From contig DASWDU010000037.1 of NCBI GenBank assembly GCA_036395115.1, forward strand, positions 1 through 64,000: a stretch of DNA of 64,000 nucleotides. Direction: 5' to 3'. The translations under genes were made by a program, and so were the position numbers. Within the stretch, counting starts at the first letter, position 1; each line of letters starts with the position of its first letter. The notes under the pieces are model-generated. The model made no database searches. It was given only the letters and a program-made list of their open reading frames with translations, and was not told the DNA's origin. This stretch comes from Thermoplasmata archaeon. Its GTDB lineage: Archaea; Thermoplasmatota; Thermoplasmata; RBG-16-68-12. Below are positions 50,732 through 59,672 of this stretch, piece by piece.

Positions 50732-51922
50732 CTACGCGATGCTCCACGTTCTTGTCTGGATCACGCTGCCGTCGCTCCAGAGCAGGTAGAACGTGTAGCT
50801 ACCCGACGTCAGGGCGACGTTGTTGCCCGACACCCGGAACTGGTCGCCTTCATTGATGGTGTTCCCACCACCGATGTCCGTCCAGTAGATCCGGTAGACG
50901 GTGCTACCGACGGTGACGCTGACGTAATTCCCGCCCGTCGTCGGCATCGCAACGGCCGTTCCCGCGCTGGTGCCGATCTGCAGGTTCACCTTGTAGTTCG
51001 CTGGGCCGACCGCCTGCGTGACGCCCGCGACCGCGAACGTCGCGTTTCCTGGACTTGCACTCAGGTCCACGCCACTGAACGTCACCTGGGGTCTGCTCAC
51101 GGGTGGCGGGGGTACCGTGATCGTGCCAACCATTCCGGAAGACTGATGCGGGATACACCAAAACGGGATCACACCCGCGGAATCGAAGAACACGAGGAAC
51201 CGGGTCGTGCTGCCCGGCAGGAGATCGTGGCTGTACTGCGTTCCTCCAACGACGTACGTGAAGGTGTGAAACGCCGAATCCTTGTTCACCACGACGATCT
51301 CGGTGAGCGTCTGCCGCGCGACCGTGAAATTAGCCGGGGAGAACGCGAAGTTTTCGGCGGTGACCGTCACCGACGCCTGAGGCAGGAAGTCGTAGGCGCC
51401 CCCCGCGGACTTGCTGGCGGCATAGTTGTAGGCGGCGACGCTCGTGAGGGCCGCGCCGATCGCCAGGAGGGCGACGCCGACCGAGTAGATGCCCTGCCGG
51501 CTGTGCCAGCCCTCGCGGGCCGAGAGCTGCGGCCTCCCTTTGCGCGCTTGCATGAAAGCGAGGACGCCCGCGGGGAGGGACCAGGCGATCGAGAGTAGGC
51601 CCAAAACGGTGCCGCCGTACGCATACGGATCTGCGGGGTTCGCCAGGGCCGGGATGGTGAACGGGATGAAGACGACGAAGAGGTAGGAAATCGCGATGCC
51701 CGCGGCCAGATGGACCCACGGCTTCGGCCGCCACAACAAGATGACGGTGAAGATGACCGCAGGGATGAGGAACAGGCCAACGAAGGCAAAACCGCCCAGC
51801 GAAAAGCCGGTCGAGACGGACAAGGCGATGACCAAATCGACGAAAGCCAGCACGATGATCATGCGATTGAACGTCCACGGCGCAGGCCGCGTCGTTCTAC
51901 CCTCGGTCTCATTCGCTTCCAT
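50732..51922 (-). CDS. Membrane protein with cupredoxin-like domain and extra C-terminal beta domain (copy 2)
   Basis: About 396 residues from ATG 51922 (MEANETEGRTTRPAPWTFNR). The layout matches the protein at 24347-25147 (FNRMIIVLAFVDLVIALSVS), with four to five spans. A cupredoxin domain follows with His (FHTFTY), Cys and His (WCIPH) and Met (SSGMVG) copper ligands. This copy carries an added ~110-residue C-terminal beta domain (VTFSGVDLSASPGNATFAVA) resembling archaeal flagellin/pilin-like or Ig-like extracellular modules. Probably a copper-dependent redox or sensing protein facing outward. Confidence 0.8.
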   Translation of the reverse strand: MEANETEGRTTRPAPWTFNRMIIVLAFVDLVIALSVSTGFSLGGFAFVGLFLIPAVIFTVILLWRPKPWVHLAAGIAISYLFVVFIPFTIPALANPADPYAYGGTVLGLLSIAWSLPAGVLAFMQARKGRPQLSAREGWHSRQGIYSVGVALLAIGAALTSVAAYNYAASKSAGGAYDFLPQASVTVTAENFAFSPANFTVARQTLTEIVVVNKDSAFHTFTYVVGGTQYSHDLLPGSTTRFLVFFDSAGVIPFWCIPHQSSGMVGTITVPPPPVSRPQVTFSGVDLSASPGNATFAVAGVTQAVGPANYKVNLQIGTSAGTAVAMPTTGGNYVSVTVGSTVYRIYWTDIGGGNTINEGDQFRVSGNNVALTSGSYTFYLLWSDGSVIQTRTWSIA

Positions 51923-52117
51923 CGTCGAACCACCATCGGGCTCCGCTGAGCCGGATTTCCAAGTCTCCCTTCCCCCGGCCATCGACGAACCCCTCTTCGC
52001 GCGGGAGCCCACAATCCGTCAAGTACATTTCGGTCCGGCCGCGGCGGGGACAAACCCCGACATCGACTCTTCGGAGTCGGCCAAACCGTTTTGTGCCGGG
52101 CCCACCTTGGGAGAGGC

Positions 52118-53143
52118 GTGCGTGCGATCCGGTTCGAGCCGGGCGGAGCCATAAAGCTCGTGCAGGTCCCGAATCCGCAACCGGGACCGGAGGACGTCTT
52201 GCTCCAAGTCCTCGCCGCGGGCGTATGTCATACGGACCTGCACCTCCTCGACGGGATGAAATCGGGCGACCGCCCGCCGATCGTCCCGGGCCACGAGATC
52301 GTCGGTCGGATTACGAAGGTCGGCGGCGACGTGTACTCGGCGAACGTCGGCGACCGCGTCGTCGTCCACTTCGGACAGCCATGCGGCCGGTGCCGACAGT
52401 GCCGGCGCAAGCGCACGAACCTCTGCGAGGAAGGGCACATGCTCGGTTTCGATCAACCCGGCGGGTACGCCGAGTTCGTCGTCGCGAAGCAATCCACCGT
52501 CCTGCCGCTTCCTCCCAACGTGCCCCCGGCCGTCGCCGCGCCGCTCGGCTGTAGCGGGGCCACCGCACACCGTGCCGTCGTGACCCAGGGCGAGGCGGAC
52601 GAAGACGACCTCGTCGTCATCATCGGCGCGGGGGGCGTGGGGCTGTCCGCCGTGCAGATCGCGAAAGTACAGGGGGCGAAAGTCGTCGCAGTCGACACAC
52701 GGGAGGAGGCGCGCAAGGCGGCCCTGGATTCCGGCGCCGACGAAGCGGTGGCTCCCGCAGAGGCGGCCAAGGCGGTCCGAGGACTCGTGAACGAGGCCGG
52801 GGCCGACGTCGTCGTGGACTTCGTCGGAAAGAGGAGCACCTTCGACCTCGGTCGCTCGCTGCTGGGATTCGGCGGACGATTCGTCGCCGTGGCTCCTGGG
52901 GACGAAACGACGACGGTGCGGGCGAACGACCTCGTCAATGGCGGCAAGTCGTACCTCGGCGTCTATTCGTCCACGATGGCGGACCTCGCGCGGGTGATCG
53001 CGCTCGCGGAGGCGAAGCGGCTCACGCCCGTCGTGACTCGGAAGGAGCCGCTGGCGAGCGCCGAGGGCGTCCTCAAGGACCTCCGAAACGAGCGGATCGT
53101 TGGCCGCGCGGTCCTCTTCCCCGGGCCAACGGACCCGGACTAG
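52118..53143 (+). CDS. Zinc-dependent alcohol dehydrogenase (MDR family)
   Basis: A 341-residue medium-chain dehydrogenase from GTG 52118 (GGGAGAGG before it). Catalytic zinc ligands: Cys in GVCHTDLHL, then His-Glu in GHEIVGRI. Structural zinc Cys occur in PCGRCRQCRRKRTNLCEEG. The NAD(P)-binding motif is GAGGVGLSAVQIAK, followed by VAVDTREEARKAAL, with the Asp suggesting NAD. Predicted to oxidise alcohols or reduce aldehydes in the cytoplasm. Complete and of normal length. Confidence 0.92.
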   Translation: MRAIRFEPGGAIKLVQVPNPQPGPEDVLLQVLAAGVCHTDLHLLDGMKSGDRPPIVPGHEIVGRITKVGGDVYSANVGDRVVVHFGQPCGRCRQCRRKRTNLCEEGHMLGFDQPGGYAEFVVAKQSTVLPLPPNVPPAVAAPLGCSGATAHRAVVTQGEADEDDLVVIIGAGGVGLSAVQIAKVQGAKVVAVDTREEARKAALDSGADEAVAPAEAAKAVRGLVNEAGADVVVDFVGKRSTFDLGRSLLGFGGRFVAVAPGDETTTVRANDLVNGGKSYLGVYSSTMADLARVIALAEAKRLTPVVTRKEPLASAEGVLKDLRNERIVGRAVLFPGPTDPD

Positions 53144-53251
53144 GTCCCGCCTCCCCCGGAGGCCCAATCGCCGACGTGCGCTCGTCCATACATCACGTGC
53201 CACACGCGGAGATCACGCACATCGGGGCTCCCCGCGGCTTCGCGGATCGGA

Positions 53252-53941
53252 TCAACGCGCTCTCCGGACGAGGAAGTGGAACAAGTTCCCCTCCTTTCGC
53301 TCGTCGATCACCGGCTGGCTCGTCTGGTCTGACCACCGCACCATTTCAATCGGCGCTGTCGGATCGTCCGTCACGAGGTGGACGACCTCGCCGATCGGAA
53401 TCTGCGCGAGCAGTTCGTTCAGCTTCACGAGAACCGCGGAGCACTCGACACCGATCTCGAACATCTCGTGATCCGGGAATGCAGCGAAGCACCGAACCCG
53501 CAACGCCTTGATGTTCTTCGCGAGTGTGTCCCGCGCGTCCCGCGTCGCCTCCAACGCACTCCGGTCCGCCCGATTCGTCGGATGGAGGCGCGCAAACCAT
53601 CCGTCACCGTACGGCGCGTCGACGATCGTCCGCGGCTTCGCGAGGACCGCTCCGTTGACTTCCTTCAAGATCCCGCCGACCGGCGCCCGAATCGGGCCGA
53701 AGTACTTCGCGCTCTCGACGAGCCCGATCGCCGCGCCAGCCGGATACTCGAGGTCGAGCGGCTTCGCCCTGATTCGCGTAATCAGGCCTGCGACGGCGAC
53801 GTAAATGCTCGTGATGCCCACGGCGACATCGCCCGAGTCCAAGAGGCGGGCCCAAGTGAGGCCGTCCCGTTCGTACAGGAGGTCGTCCGGGAAATCGCAG
53901 TGCTCGATCTCCACCGGAGGTCCCTCAGCGAAGGAAGACAT
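53252..53941 (-). CDS. GcvH-like lipoyl carrier fused to a TusA-like sulfur carrier domain
   Basis: A 229-residue two-domain protein from ATG 53941. Residues about 10-125 are a GcvH-like fold: LDSGDVAVGITSIYVAVAGL, then PAGAAIGLVESAKYFGPIRA with the lipoyl-lysine position in ESAK. Residues about 150-229 resemble TusA: FEIGVECSAVLVKLNELLAQ, IGEVVHLVTDDPTAPIEMV and EGNLFHFLVRR. The CPxP signature is CSAV, keeping the reactive Cys but not the prolines. The fusion suggests lipoate-linked sulfur handling like lipoate-binding proteins of the sHdr pathway, or just a scaffold. It overlaps the pirin gene by 17 bp. Confidence 0.75.
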   Translation of the reverse strand: MSSFAEGPPVEIEHCDFPDDLLYERDGLTWARLLDSGDVAVGITSIYVAVAGLITRIRAKPLDLEYPAGAAIGLVESAKYFGPIRAPVGGILKEVNGAVLAKPRTIVDAPYGDGWFARLHPTNRADRSALEATRDARDTLAKNIKALRVRCFAAFPDHEMFEIGVECSAVLVKLNELLAQIPIGEVVHLVTDDPTAPIEMVRWSDQTSQPVIDERKEGNLFHFLVRRAR

Positions 53942-54641
53942 CTGCAAGGAGGAGTTCCGCATCCGAGTCGGCGCGAACGCTCACGGCCGGTTCGCCCACG
54001 ACCCTCGCCGCGCCGAGCGCTGGAACGGCCTTTCCGTTCACGCGGACCGGGCCGCCGCTCAAGACGTAGAGGTATGCACCCCGGTGATCCTCGAGCGGAT
54101 GCGAGACCGTCCGGTCCGCCTCCAGGAACGAGGAGAACACGCGCGCATCTGACAGGATCGTCAGCGCGTTCCGGTCGTCGTTCGAGACGAGCGAGAGCAA
54201 CCGATTCGTGCGGTCCGCCTTCCGGACCACCTTCTGTTCTACGGACGGCTCGAGGCCCGGGGTCGACGGAACGTACCACATCTGGATGAAACGCATTGGG
54301 AGGTCCTTCCGATTGTTGATCTCGCTGTGCCACATCCCGCGCCCGACGGTCGTGTGCTGCGCCCATCCCTCCTTCAGTACCCCGCCCTCGCCATTCTCGT
54401 CCGCGTGCCGGAACTCGCCGGCCGCGCAGTATGTGACGACCTCGATTTCGCGGTGCGGATGCAACGGCCAGACGGCGCCCGGCGTGAGCGTGTCGTCGTT
54501 GAAGACCCGCAACGTGCCGAACCGTACCCACTCCGGGTCGAAGTACCGATCGAACGAGAAGTGCCAACGGCCGTGGGCCGAGCCTCCATCGATGGGCACG
54601 TCCGTCTGGAAGATCGACTCGGGGCTCCGGACCGTGATCAT
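53925..54641 (-). CDS. Pirin-like bicupin protein
   Basis: About 238 residues from ATG 54641 (MITVRSPESIFQTDVPIDGG). The N-terminal cupin has FGTLRVFNDDTLTPGAVWPL then HPHREIEVVTYCAAGEFRHA, with two His and a Glu for metal binding, and HTTVGRGMWHSEINN after it. A shorter C-terminal cupin follows (YLYVLSGGPVRVNGKAVPAL). Pirins act as quercetinase-like dioxygenases or redox-dependent cofactors. It is upstream of, and overlaps, the GcvH-TusA gene. Confidence 0.88.
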   Translation of the reverse strand: MITVRSPESIFQTDVPIDGGSAHGRWHFSFDRYFDPEWVRFGTLRVFNDDTLTPGAVWPLHPHREIEVVTYCAAGEFRHADENGEGGVLKEGWAQHTTVGRGMWHSEINNRKDLPMRFIQMWYVPSTPGLEPSVEQKVVRKADRTNRLLSLVSNDDRNALTILSDARVFSSFLEADRTVSHPLEDHRGAYLYVLSGGPVRVNGKAVPALGAARVVGEPAVSVRADSDAELLLADVFLR

Positions 54642-54792
54642 GGGGACGATTCGAAGGCGGCGGATGACTTTGAAGGTTTGGCGGCCCCGCCACCGGAACA
54701 ATCGACCGAAACGCTTTAGCGCCCGCCGACCGCGTACGGGACCGGATCGTATGGCGCGTCACCATCCCCCGCCAGCCGAAGGAGGAGAGCGC

Positions 54793-55233
54793 GTGACGGC
54801 CGTCTACCTGTTTTACCGGACTGGAGAGCCCCTCGTCGCGCTCGCGGCCGGCCGCACCCTCCCGATCGAGGCGGAGCAGCTCGAGAGCCTCCTGTCCGTC
54901 GTCGGGGACTTCGTGGAGACGAGCGTCTCCGGGCCCCGCGGATACGCCGCGACGGCGATGCGGTACGAGAACCTCGCGATCGTCGCGGTCCGCGGCGAAT
55001 TCACGATCGCCGTCGCGGTCTACGACGGACAAGCGTCGGAGGCGTTGCGGGCCGACCTCCTCCGGACCGTGCAGACGTTCGAGGAGCGCCGGTGGCGGGA
55101 CCTCGGCAGCTGGGAGGACGCGACGAAGGTCGCCGAGGACGCGGCGGCGGAGTTGGGGAACTTCCTCGGCCCCCGGGCGGGGCGGGCGACGACGCGATTC
55201 CGGAGAGGGCGTCCCGCGGACGTCCGGCCGTAG
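54793..55233 (+). CDS. Roadblock/longin-like small protein
   Basis: About 146 residues from GTG 54793 with GGAGGAG upstream; ATG 54751 is an alternative. [20 protein letters not shown], then [20 protein letters not shown] and [20 protein letters not shown] has the beta-beta-helix-beta-beta plan of roadblock/LC7 proteins. These act as scaffolds or GTPase partners in archaea. The same plan appears at the cytoplasmic end of the large surface protein at 62289-64000. The function here is unknown. Confidence 0.68.
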   Translation: MTAVYLFYRTGEPLVALAAGRTLPIEAEQLESLLSVVGDFVETSVSGPRGYAATAMRYENLAIVAVRGEFTIAVAVYDGQASEALRADLLRTVQTFEERRWRDLGSWEDATKVAEDAAAELGNFLGPRAGRATTRFRRGRPADVRP

Positions 55234-55279
55234 GCAGAGACCTTATCCCGCGGACGGACCATGGTCCCGTACGGGCATC

Positions 55280-55678
55280 ATGGAGCGGCGGAACATCGCC
55301 TCCGGGGCGAAATGGGAGCCGATCGTCGGGTACTCGCGGGCCGTCCGAGTGGGGCCGTGGGTCTTCGTGTCCGGGACGACCGCGACGGACGCGAACGGCC
55401 GGGTCGTCGCCCCGGGAGACGCGTACGGCCAGGCGGCGTACGTCCTCCGCAAGATCGAGGCGGCCCTGGAGAAGGCAGGCGCGCGGTTGGAGCACGTCGT
55501 CCGGACGCGCATCTTCGTGACGAACATGGACGACTGGGAGCGGGTCGGCAAGGCGCACGCGGAGTTCTTCGGGGACGTCCGGCCCGCCCTGACGCTCGTC
55601 CAGGTGAGCCGACTCGTCGCGCCCGAGCTGCTCGTCGAGATCGAGGCCGACGCCGTGATCCCGGAGGCACCGGCGTGA
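55280..55678 (+). CDS. RidA/YjgF-family protein
   Basis: A 132-residue member of the RidA family, which deaminates reactive enamine/imine intermediates. [20 protein letters not shown] is the N-terminal signature. ILRK-type helix [20 protein letters not shown], then [20 protein letters not shown] contains the conserved Arg (RTRIFVTN) that binds the substrate carboxylate, and the ending is VEIEADAVI. The stop overlaps the start of the MOSC gene (GTGA). Confidence 0.9.
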   Translation: MERRNIASGAKWEPIVGYSRAVRVGPWVFVSGTTATDANGRVVAPGDAYGQAAYVLRKIEAALEKAGARLEHVVRTRIFVTNMDDWERVGKAHAEFFGDVRPALTLVQVSRLVAPELLVEIEADAVIPEAPA

Positions 55679-56190
55679 GTCGCGGGACCGGCGAAGTCGT
55701 CTCGATCCACGTCGCCCCGCAGGCGGAGGCCGAGATGCGCTCCCTCCGGACGGTCCGCGCGGTCCCGGGGCGAGGCCTGGAAGGGGACCGCTATTTCATA
55801 GCCGCAGGCACCTACTCGAACCAGCCGGGCCCCGGCCGCGAGGTCACTCTCATCGAGCTCGAGGCGATCGAGGCGATGGCCCGCGACAACGAGGTGCGGA
55901 TCGCCACCGGAGACGCGCGGCGGAACGTCGTGACGCGCGGGGTCGCGTTGAACCACCTGGTCGGTCGCGAGTTTCGGGTGGGCGGGGTTCGGCTGCGCGG
56001 CGTGCGACTCTGCGAACCGTGCTCCCATCTGGAGGGCCTGACGCGACGGGGCGTCCTCGGAGGGCTGGTGCACCGCGGCGGGCTCCGCGCGCAGATCCTC
56101 TCGGAGGGCGACATCCGCGTCGGGGATCCGATCGAGCCGCTGGAGGGCGCGCCGGTGGGCTTCGGACTCTCCGGCGCCGCCGACCACTGA
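55675..56190 (+). CDS. MOSC-domain protein
   Basis: A 171-residue protein (GTG 55675, overlapping the RidA stop). A single MOSC beta-barrel: [55 protein letters not shown], and the conserved Cys in [19 protein letters not shown] domains bind the molybdenum cofactor or carry sulfur. The Cys is retained, so a sulfur-carrier or Moco-binding role is plausible. Confidence 0.88.
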   Translation: MSRGTGEVVSIHVAPQAEAEMRSLRTVRAVPGRGLEGDRYFIAAGTYSNQPGPGREVTLIELEAIEAMARDNEVRIATGDARRNVVTRGVALNHLVGREFRVGGVRLRGVRLCEPCSHLEGLTRRGVLGGLVHRGGLRAQILSEGDIRVGDPIEPLEGAPVGFGLSGAADH

Positions 56191-56249
56191 ACGAACCGAA
56201 TCGTGGGACAACCGCATCCTTATTGTCCCGACGCGCCCTCTGCCATGCC

Positions 56250-57911
56250 ATGCAGGAGCCGCAGACCGAGACGGAGCGCGCGGTGTTCGACCTGTGGACG
56301 GAACTCCGGCCCGACGAGGCGTTCATCCAAGGGGTCGAGTCGTGCGCGGGCCGGTTCTTCGTCCCGACGCCCTCGAGGGTCCGACGCATGCTCGATCGGA
56401 TCGCACGGATCCAGAGGGCCACGGACGACCCGACGGAACGGAAGCTCCTCGCCTCGTTCCGCGCCCGGATCGAACTGCGCGAGCCTGCGCTCCTACCGGA
56501 AGCGCTCGTCGAGTCCCTGTTCGGCTACATGGTCAAGGAGGGCGTGAGGCCGGAGCACATTCGCGGCCTCGCGAACGACGGGCGCAAGGCGCTCGACGCG
56601 CGGCGGGCCCAGCTGCGGGGACGCACTCCGGCCGGGATGCGGGCGCTCGTGCAGCTCGCCTGCAACGGTCTCTCGCAGATCCTCGAGACCATCGATGCGG
56701 AACTCCGCGAGCCGAGCGCCCGGACCGCCGTGAAGGCACTCAAGGCCGCGAACGCTCGATACGCCAAGGCGTTCGATCTCCGGGGCTTCCGACCCGAGGC
56801 GACGTTCGACGAGACGTACGCGTTGTTCCGGAAGACCGGGGCGGAGCTCGGCCGATCGCGGTCGTACGGGCGCGCGCTGCGGGACCTCTGGGACTACAAC
56901 GAGACGCCGGCGCAGGTGGAGGCCGCGGGCCTCCGGATGCTGCGGCGGGAGCTGCCTCACTTCAAGTCGCTCATCCGCCGGTCCGCGAGTGAACTCCGCT
57001 GCAAGCCGACCGCGGAGGCGGTGAACGAGAAGCTGAGGGTGCGGCGCGGCCTGCGACCCGATCAGGTCCTCCCGTTCCTGAGACAGGTCCGAGAGCCCGC
57101 GATGCGCGTCGCACACCGGCACGTCGTGGCGATTAACCCGGCCTACACGACGGAGATCATCGAGACGCCGCCGTACATGGTGAACGTCACCCCCTCCGGA
57201 GCCGCATTCGAGGTCGACGCCCTCACCGACCATTCGAAGGAGATCTTCCTCGCGACGACCGACGAGCGGAGCGCCGCGAGACCGCCGCCGGGGGAGCTCC
57301 TGAACCTGCTCGTCCACGAGGAGTACGGCCACTGCGTGCACGGATCCAACTCGGCGCACGCGTTCGCCGCGACGCCGCGCGCCCTCGACATCATCAACTC
57401 GACGTTCGTCTGCGTCTCAGAAGGCATCGCCTTCCAGAGGGAGTTGGAATTCCTGCCGGTCCTCCAGGAGATCGCCGCGGGCAAGCTGTCGGGCGAGGCC
57501 GAGGACGCGTTCGCGGAGGCGCTCGAGCCGTGGGGCGGGATCACCGCCGCGAGCCGCGAGTACGAGTTCCTCACACAGCTCTGGCGGATGGTGCGGTTCC
57601 TGCGGGTGATCGGCGACGCGCGCATCAACTCGGGAAAGCAAGACCTCGTGGGGTTCGTCGAGTGGGCGCACCGGACGACGGGCCTCGAGCGGGCGACAGT
57701 CTACTACCAACTCTTCCCCGCCCACCAGGTGATCGGGCCAGGGTACGCGTCGACGTACGCGATCATCGGGGAGCGGATTCGGGCGTTGCAGCAGGACGCC
57801 CTGAGCCGCGGCAAGACGCTCCGGGACTTCAACGCGTACGCGAGCTCGCTCGGCTGGCCGCCGAAGTCCGTGTTCGAGGAGAAACTCGAGGCGTGGGTTC
57901 GCGCGGCCTGA
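56250..57911 (+). CDS. Large HExxH zinc metallopeptidase (DUF885/M3-like)
   Basis: About 553 residues from ATG 56250; a TATA-like ccttattg about 30 nt before suggests a leaderless transcript. A long helical N-terminal region leads to LVHEEYGHCVHGSNSAHA, with the zinc motif HEEYGH, and downstream helices supply a Glu (FVCVSEGIAFQRELEFL) as third ligand. The all-helical clam-like architecture resembles M2/M3/M32-type carboxypeptidases and DUF885 proteins. No signal peptide, so a cytoplasmic peptidase is predicted. Confidence 0.82.
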   Translation: MQEPQTETERAVFDLWTELRPDEAFIQGVESCAGRFFVPTPSRVRRMLDRIARIQRATDDPTERKLLASFRARIELREPALLPEALVESLFGYMVKEGVRPEHIRGLANDGRKALDARRAQLRGRTPAGMRALVQLACNGLSQILETIDAELREPSARTAVKALKAANARYAKAFDLRGFRPEATFDETYALFRKTGAELGRSRSYGRALRDLWDYNETPAQVEAAGLRMLRRELPHFKSLIRRSASELRCKPTAEAVNEKLRVRRGLRPDQVLPFLRQVREPAMRVAHRHVVAINPAYTTEIIETPPYMVNVTPSGAAFEVDALTDHSKEIFLATTDERSAARPPPGELLNLLVHEEYGHCVHGSNSAHAFAATPRALDIINSTFVCVSEGIAFQRELEFLPVLQEIAAGKLSGEAEDAFAEALEPWGGITAASREYEFLTQLWRMVRFLRVIGDARINSGKQDLVGFVEWAHRTTGLERATVYYQLFPAHQVIGPGYASTYAIIGERIRALQQDALSRGKTLRDFNAYASSLGWPPKSVFEEKLEAWVRAA

Positions 57912-58009
57912 ACCGCTCCAATGGCCATGACGTGCTTGGATGGAATTCTTTATGGGCACCGCTCCGATAGCCGCGCGCTTCCCCGCCTCGGGGATTCGGA
58001 GACTCGACG

Positions 58010-59209
58010 ATGGCCAAGCGGAAATCGGCACGTAGGAGGGCGACCAAGACGGCCGCGCGGAAACGGAAGCTCTACGACATGGCGCTCATCCAGCGCGGCG
58101 CACGCCTGCGGCGGTCCCCGTTCTTCGACAAGACACTCGAAGCGGGCTGCAAGTCGTATACGGTCTACAACCACACGTTCCTGCCGAGCTACTTCGACGA
58201 CCCCGTGAAGGAGTACTGGCACCTCCTGAAGCACGTCGCCCTCTGGGACGTTGCCGTGGAGCGCAACGTGGAGATCAGCGGTCCCGACGCCTTCGCCTTC
58301 ATGCAACTCCTCACGCCCCGGGACATGCGGAACTGCAAGGTCGGCCAAGGGAAGTACGTCCTCATCACGGACGAGGACGGGGGCATCCTGAACGACCCCG
58401 TGCTCCTGCGCCTCGAGGAGAACCGATTCTGGATTGCCTTGGCGGACAGCGACATCCTCCTCTGGGCCAAGGGTGTCGCCTACCACTCCGGAATGGACGT
58501 CAAGATCACGGAGCCGGACGCGTCGCCCCTTCAGGTCCAAGGTCCAAAGTCGAAGGCACTCATGACGGATCTGTTCGGGGAGAAGGTCACTTCCCTCCCG
58601 TACTACTTCTTTACGCGGGCGGACCTCGACGGAATCCCGCTCGTCGTCACGCGTACCGGCTGGACCGGGGAGGTTGGCTATGAGCTGTACCTCCTCGACG
58701 GATCCCGGGGCGGGGACCTCTGGGACGCGGTCGTGAAGGCCGGAAAGCAGTACAACCTTCGGCCCACGGGTCCCTCGGACATCCGCCGGATCGAGGCGGG
58801 CATCCTGAACTACGGCGCCGACATGACGATCGAGAACAACCCCTATGAGGTCGACCTCGGCCGGCTCGTGGACCTCGACAAGTCGAGCGACTTCATCGGC
58901 AAGGAGGCCCTCCAGCGAATCAAGGACGAAGGCCCGAAGTGGAGGCTCATTGGAATCGAGATCGACGGAAAGCCGATCGAATTCAACATGACGAAGTGGA
59001 CCGTGACGGCGGGAGGCCGCCCCGTTGGCCGCGTGACCTCCGCGATTCACTCCCCTCGGCTCAAGAAGAACATTGGATACGCGATGCTACCGATCACGCA
59101 CGCAGACCTTGGGATGGAACTCACCGTGGAACACCCTGACGGACCGCGGCCCGCCACGGTCGTGAAGAAGCCGTTCATCGACCCGGGGAAAGAAATCCCG
59201 AAAGGCTAG
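58010..59209 (+). CDS. GcvT-family folate-dependent enzyme (aminomethyltransferase/DmdA-like)
   Basis: A 399-residue protein with a basic N-terminal extension (KRKSARRRATKTAARKRK). The GcvT fold begins at FLPSYFDDPVKEYWHLLKHV. Folate-site features: LWDVAVERNVEISGPDAFAF, KVGQGKYVLITDEDGGILND, VVTRTGWTGEVGYELYLLDG and GPSDIRRIEAGILNYGADMT. The last matches the GxxARDxLRxEAGxxLYG region of GcvT/DmdA. Likely transfers a one-carbon unit to tetrahydrofolate or a pterin from glycine-, DMSP- or methylamine-like donors. No other glycine cleavage genes lie beside it. Confidence 0.85.
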   Translation: MAKRKSARRRATKTAARKRKLYDMALIQRGARLRRSPFFDKTLEAGCKSYTVYNHTFLPSYFDDPVKEYWHLLKHVALWDVAVERNVEISGPDAFAFMQLLTPRDMRNCKVGQGKYVLITDEDGGILNDPVLLRLEENRFWIALADSDILLWAKGVAYHSGMDVKITEPDASPLQVQGPKSKALMTDLFGEKVTSLPYYFFTRADLDGIPLVVTRTGWTGEVGYELYLLDGSRGGDLWDAVVKAGKQYNLRPTGPSDIRRIEAGILNYGADMTIENNPYEVDLGRLVDLDKSSDFIGKEALQRIKDEGPKWRLIGIEIDGKPIEFNMTKWTVTAGGRPVGRVTSAIHSPRLKKNIGYAMLPITHADLGMELTVEHPDGPRPATVVKKPFIDPGKEIPKG

Positions 59210-59332
59210 GCGCGCATCCTACTTGTTCTGCGTCTGCAGGGTCAGCGGCAGCCCCCGGTAGACCGTCGCGTTCAAGAGGGTGGCGCGTTCCGCACCGCAA
59301 ACCGGTAATCGGAGGGAGCCCATGGACGGGAC

Positions 59333-59665
59333 GTGGCGGAGGACGTCCGCGAGGCATTCGTCCGTCGCGTGAAGCCGATCGACCCGCTCTTCAAAGGGGG
59401 AGACCTCGAACGTTTCTGGACGATGCTGCGCGACCTGGTGGCGATGGCCCCGCAGCGGGTTGATTTGTCGCAGAAAAAATCCCACTATTTGGCGAGCCTC
59501 GCGGCTCGCTCCCTCGCCCGCGACGACCCTCGTTCCGCCCTGCGGTTCCTCGAGTTCGCAGACCGTTCGGTCGATCGGAGCCATCTCACTCCGTTCCTCC
59601 TGACCGAACGGGAAGAATTCCGACGGCAAGCCGAGGCCGCCCTGGGCCCCGCACCCCGTCCGTAG
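59333..59665 (+). CDS. Hypothetical small soluble protein
   Basis: A 110-residue protein (GTG 59333). It is helical and charged, with KPIDPLFKGGDLERFWTMLR then SHYLASLAARSLARDDPRSA and LRFLEFADRSV. The opposite strand has a comparable open frame, but the codon pattern here (G/C at third positions with charged helices) favours this one. Family not recognised. Confidence 0.5.
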   Translation: MAEDVREAFVRRVKPIDPLFKGGDLERFWTMLRDLVAMAPQRVDLSQKKSHYLASLAARSLARDDPRSALRFLEFADRSVDRSHLTPFLLTEREEFRRQAEAALGPAPRP

Positions 59666-59672
59666 CGCAGCC

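Noticed and set aside
59219-59629. Minus-strand 136-codon frame
   Set aside because: It overlaps the better-looking plus-strand frame at 59333-59665 almost entirely and shows less protein-like composition.
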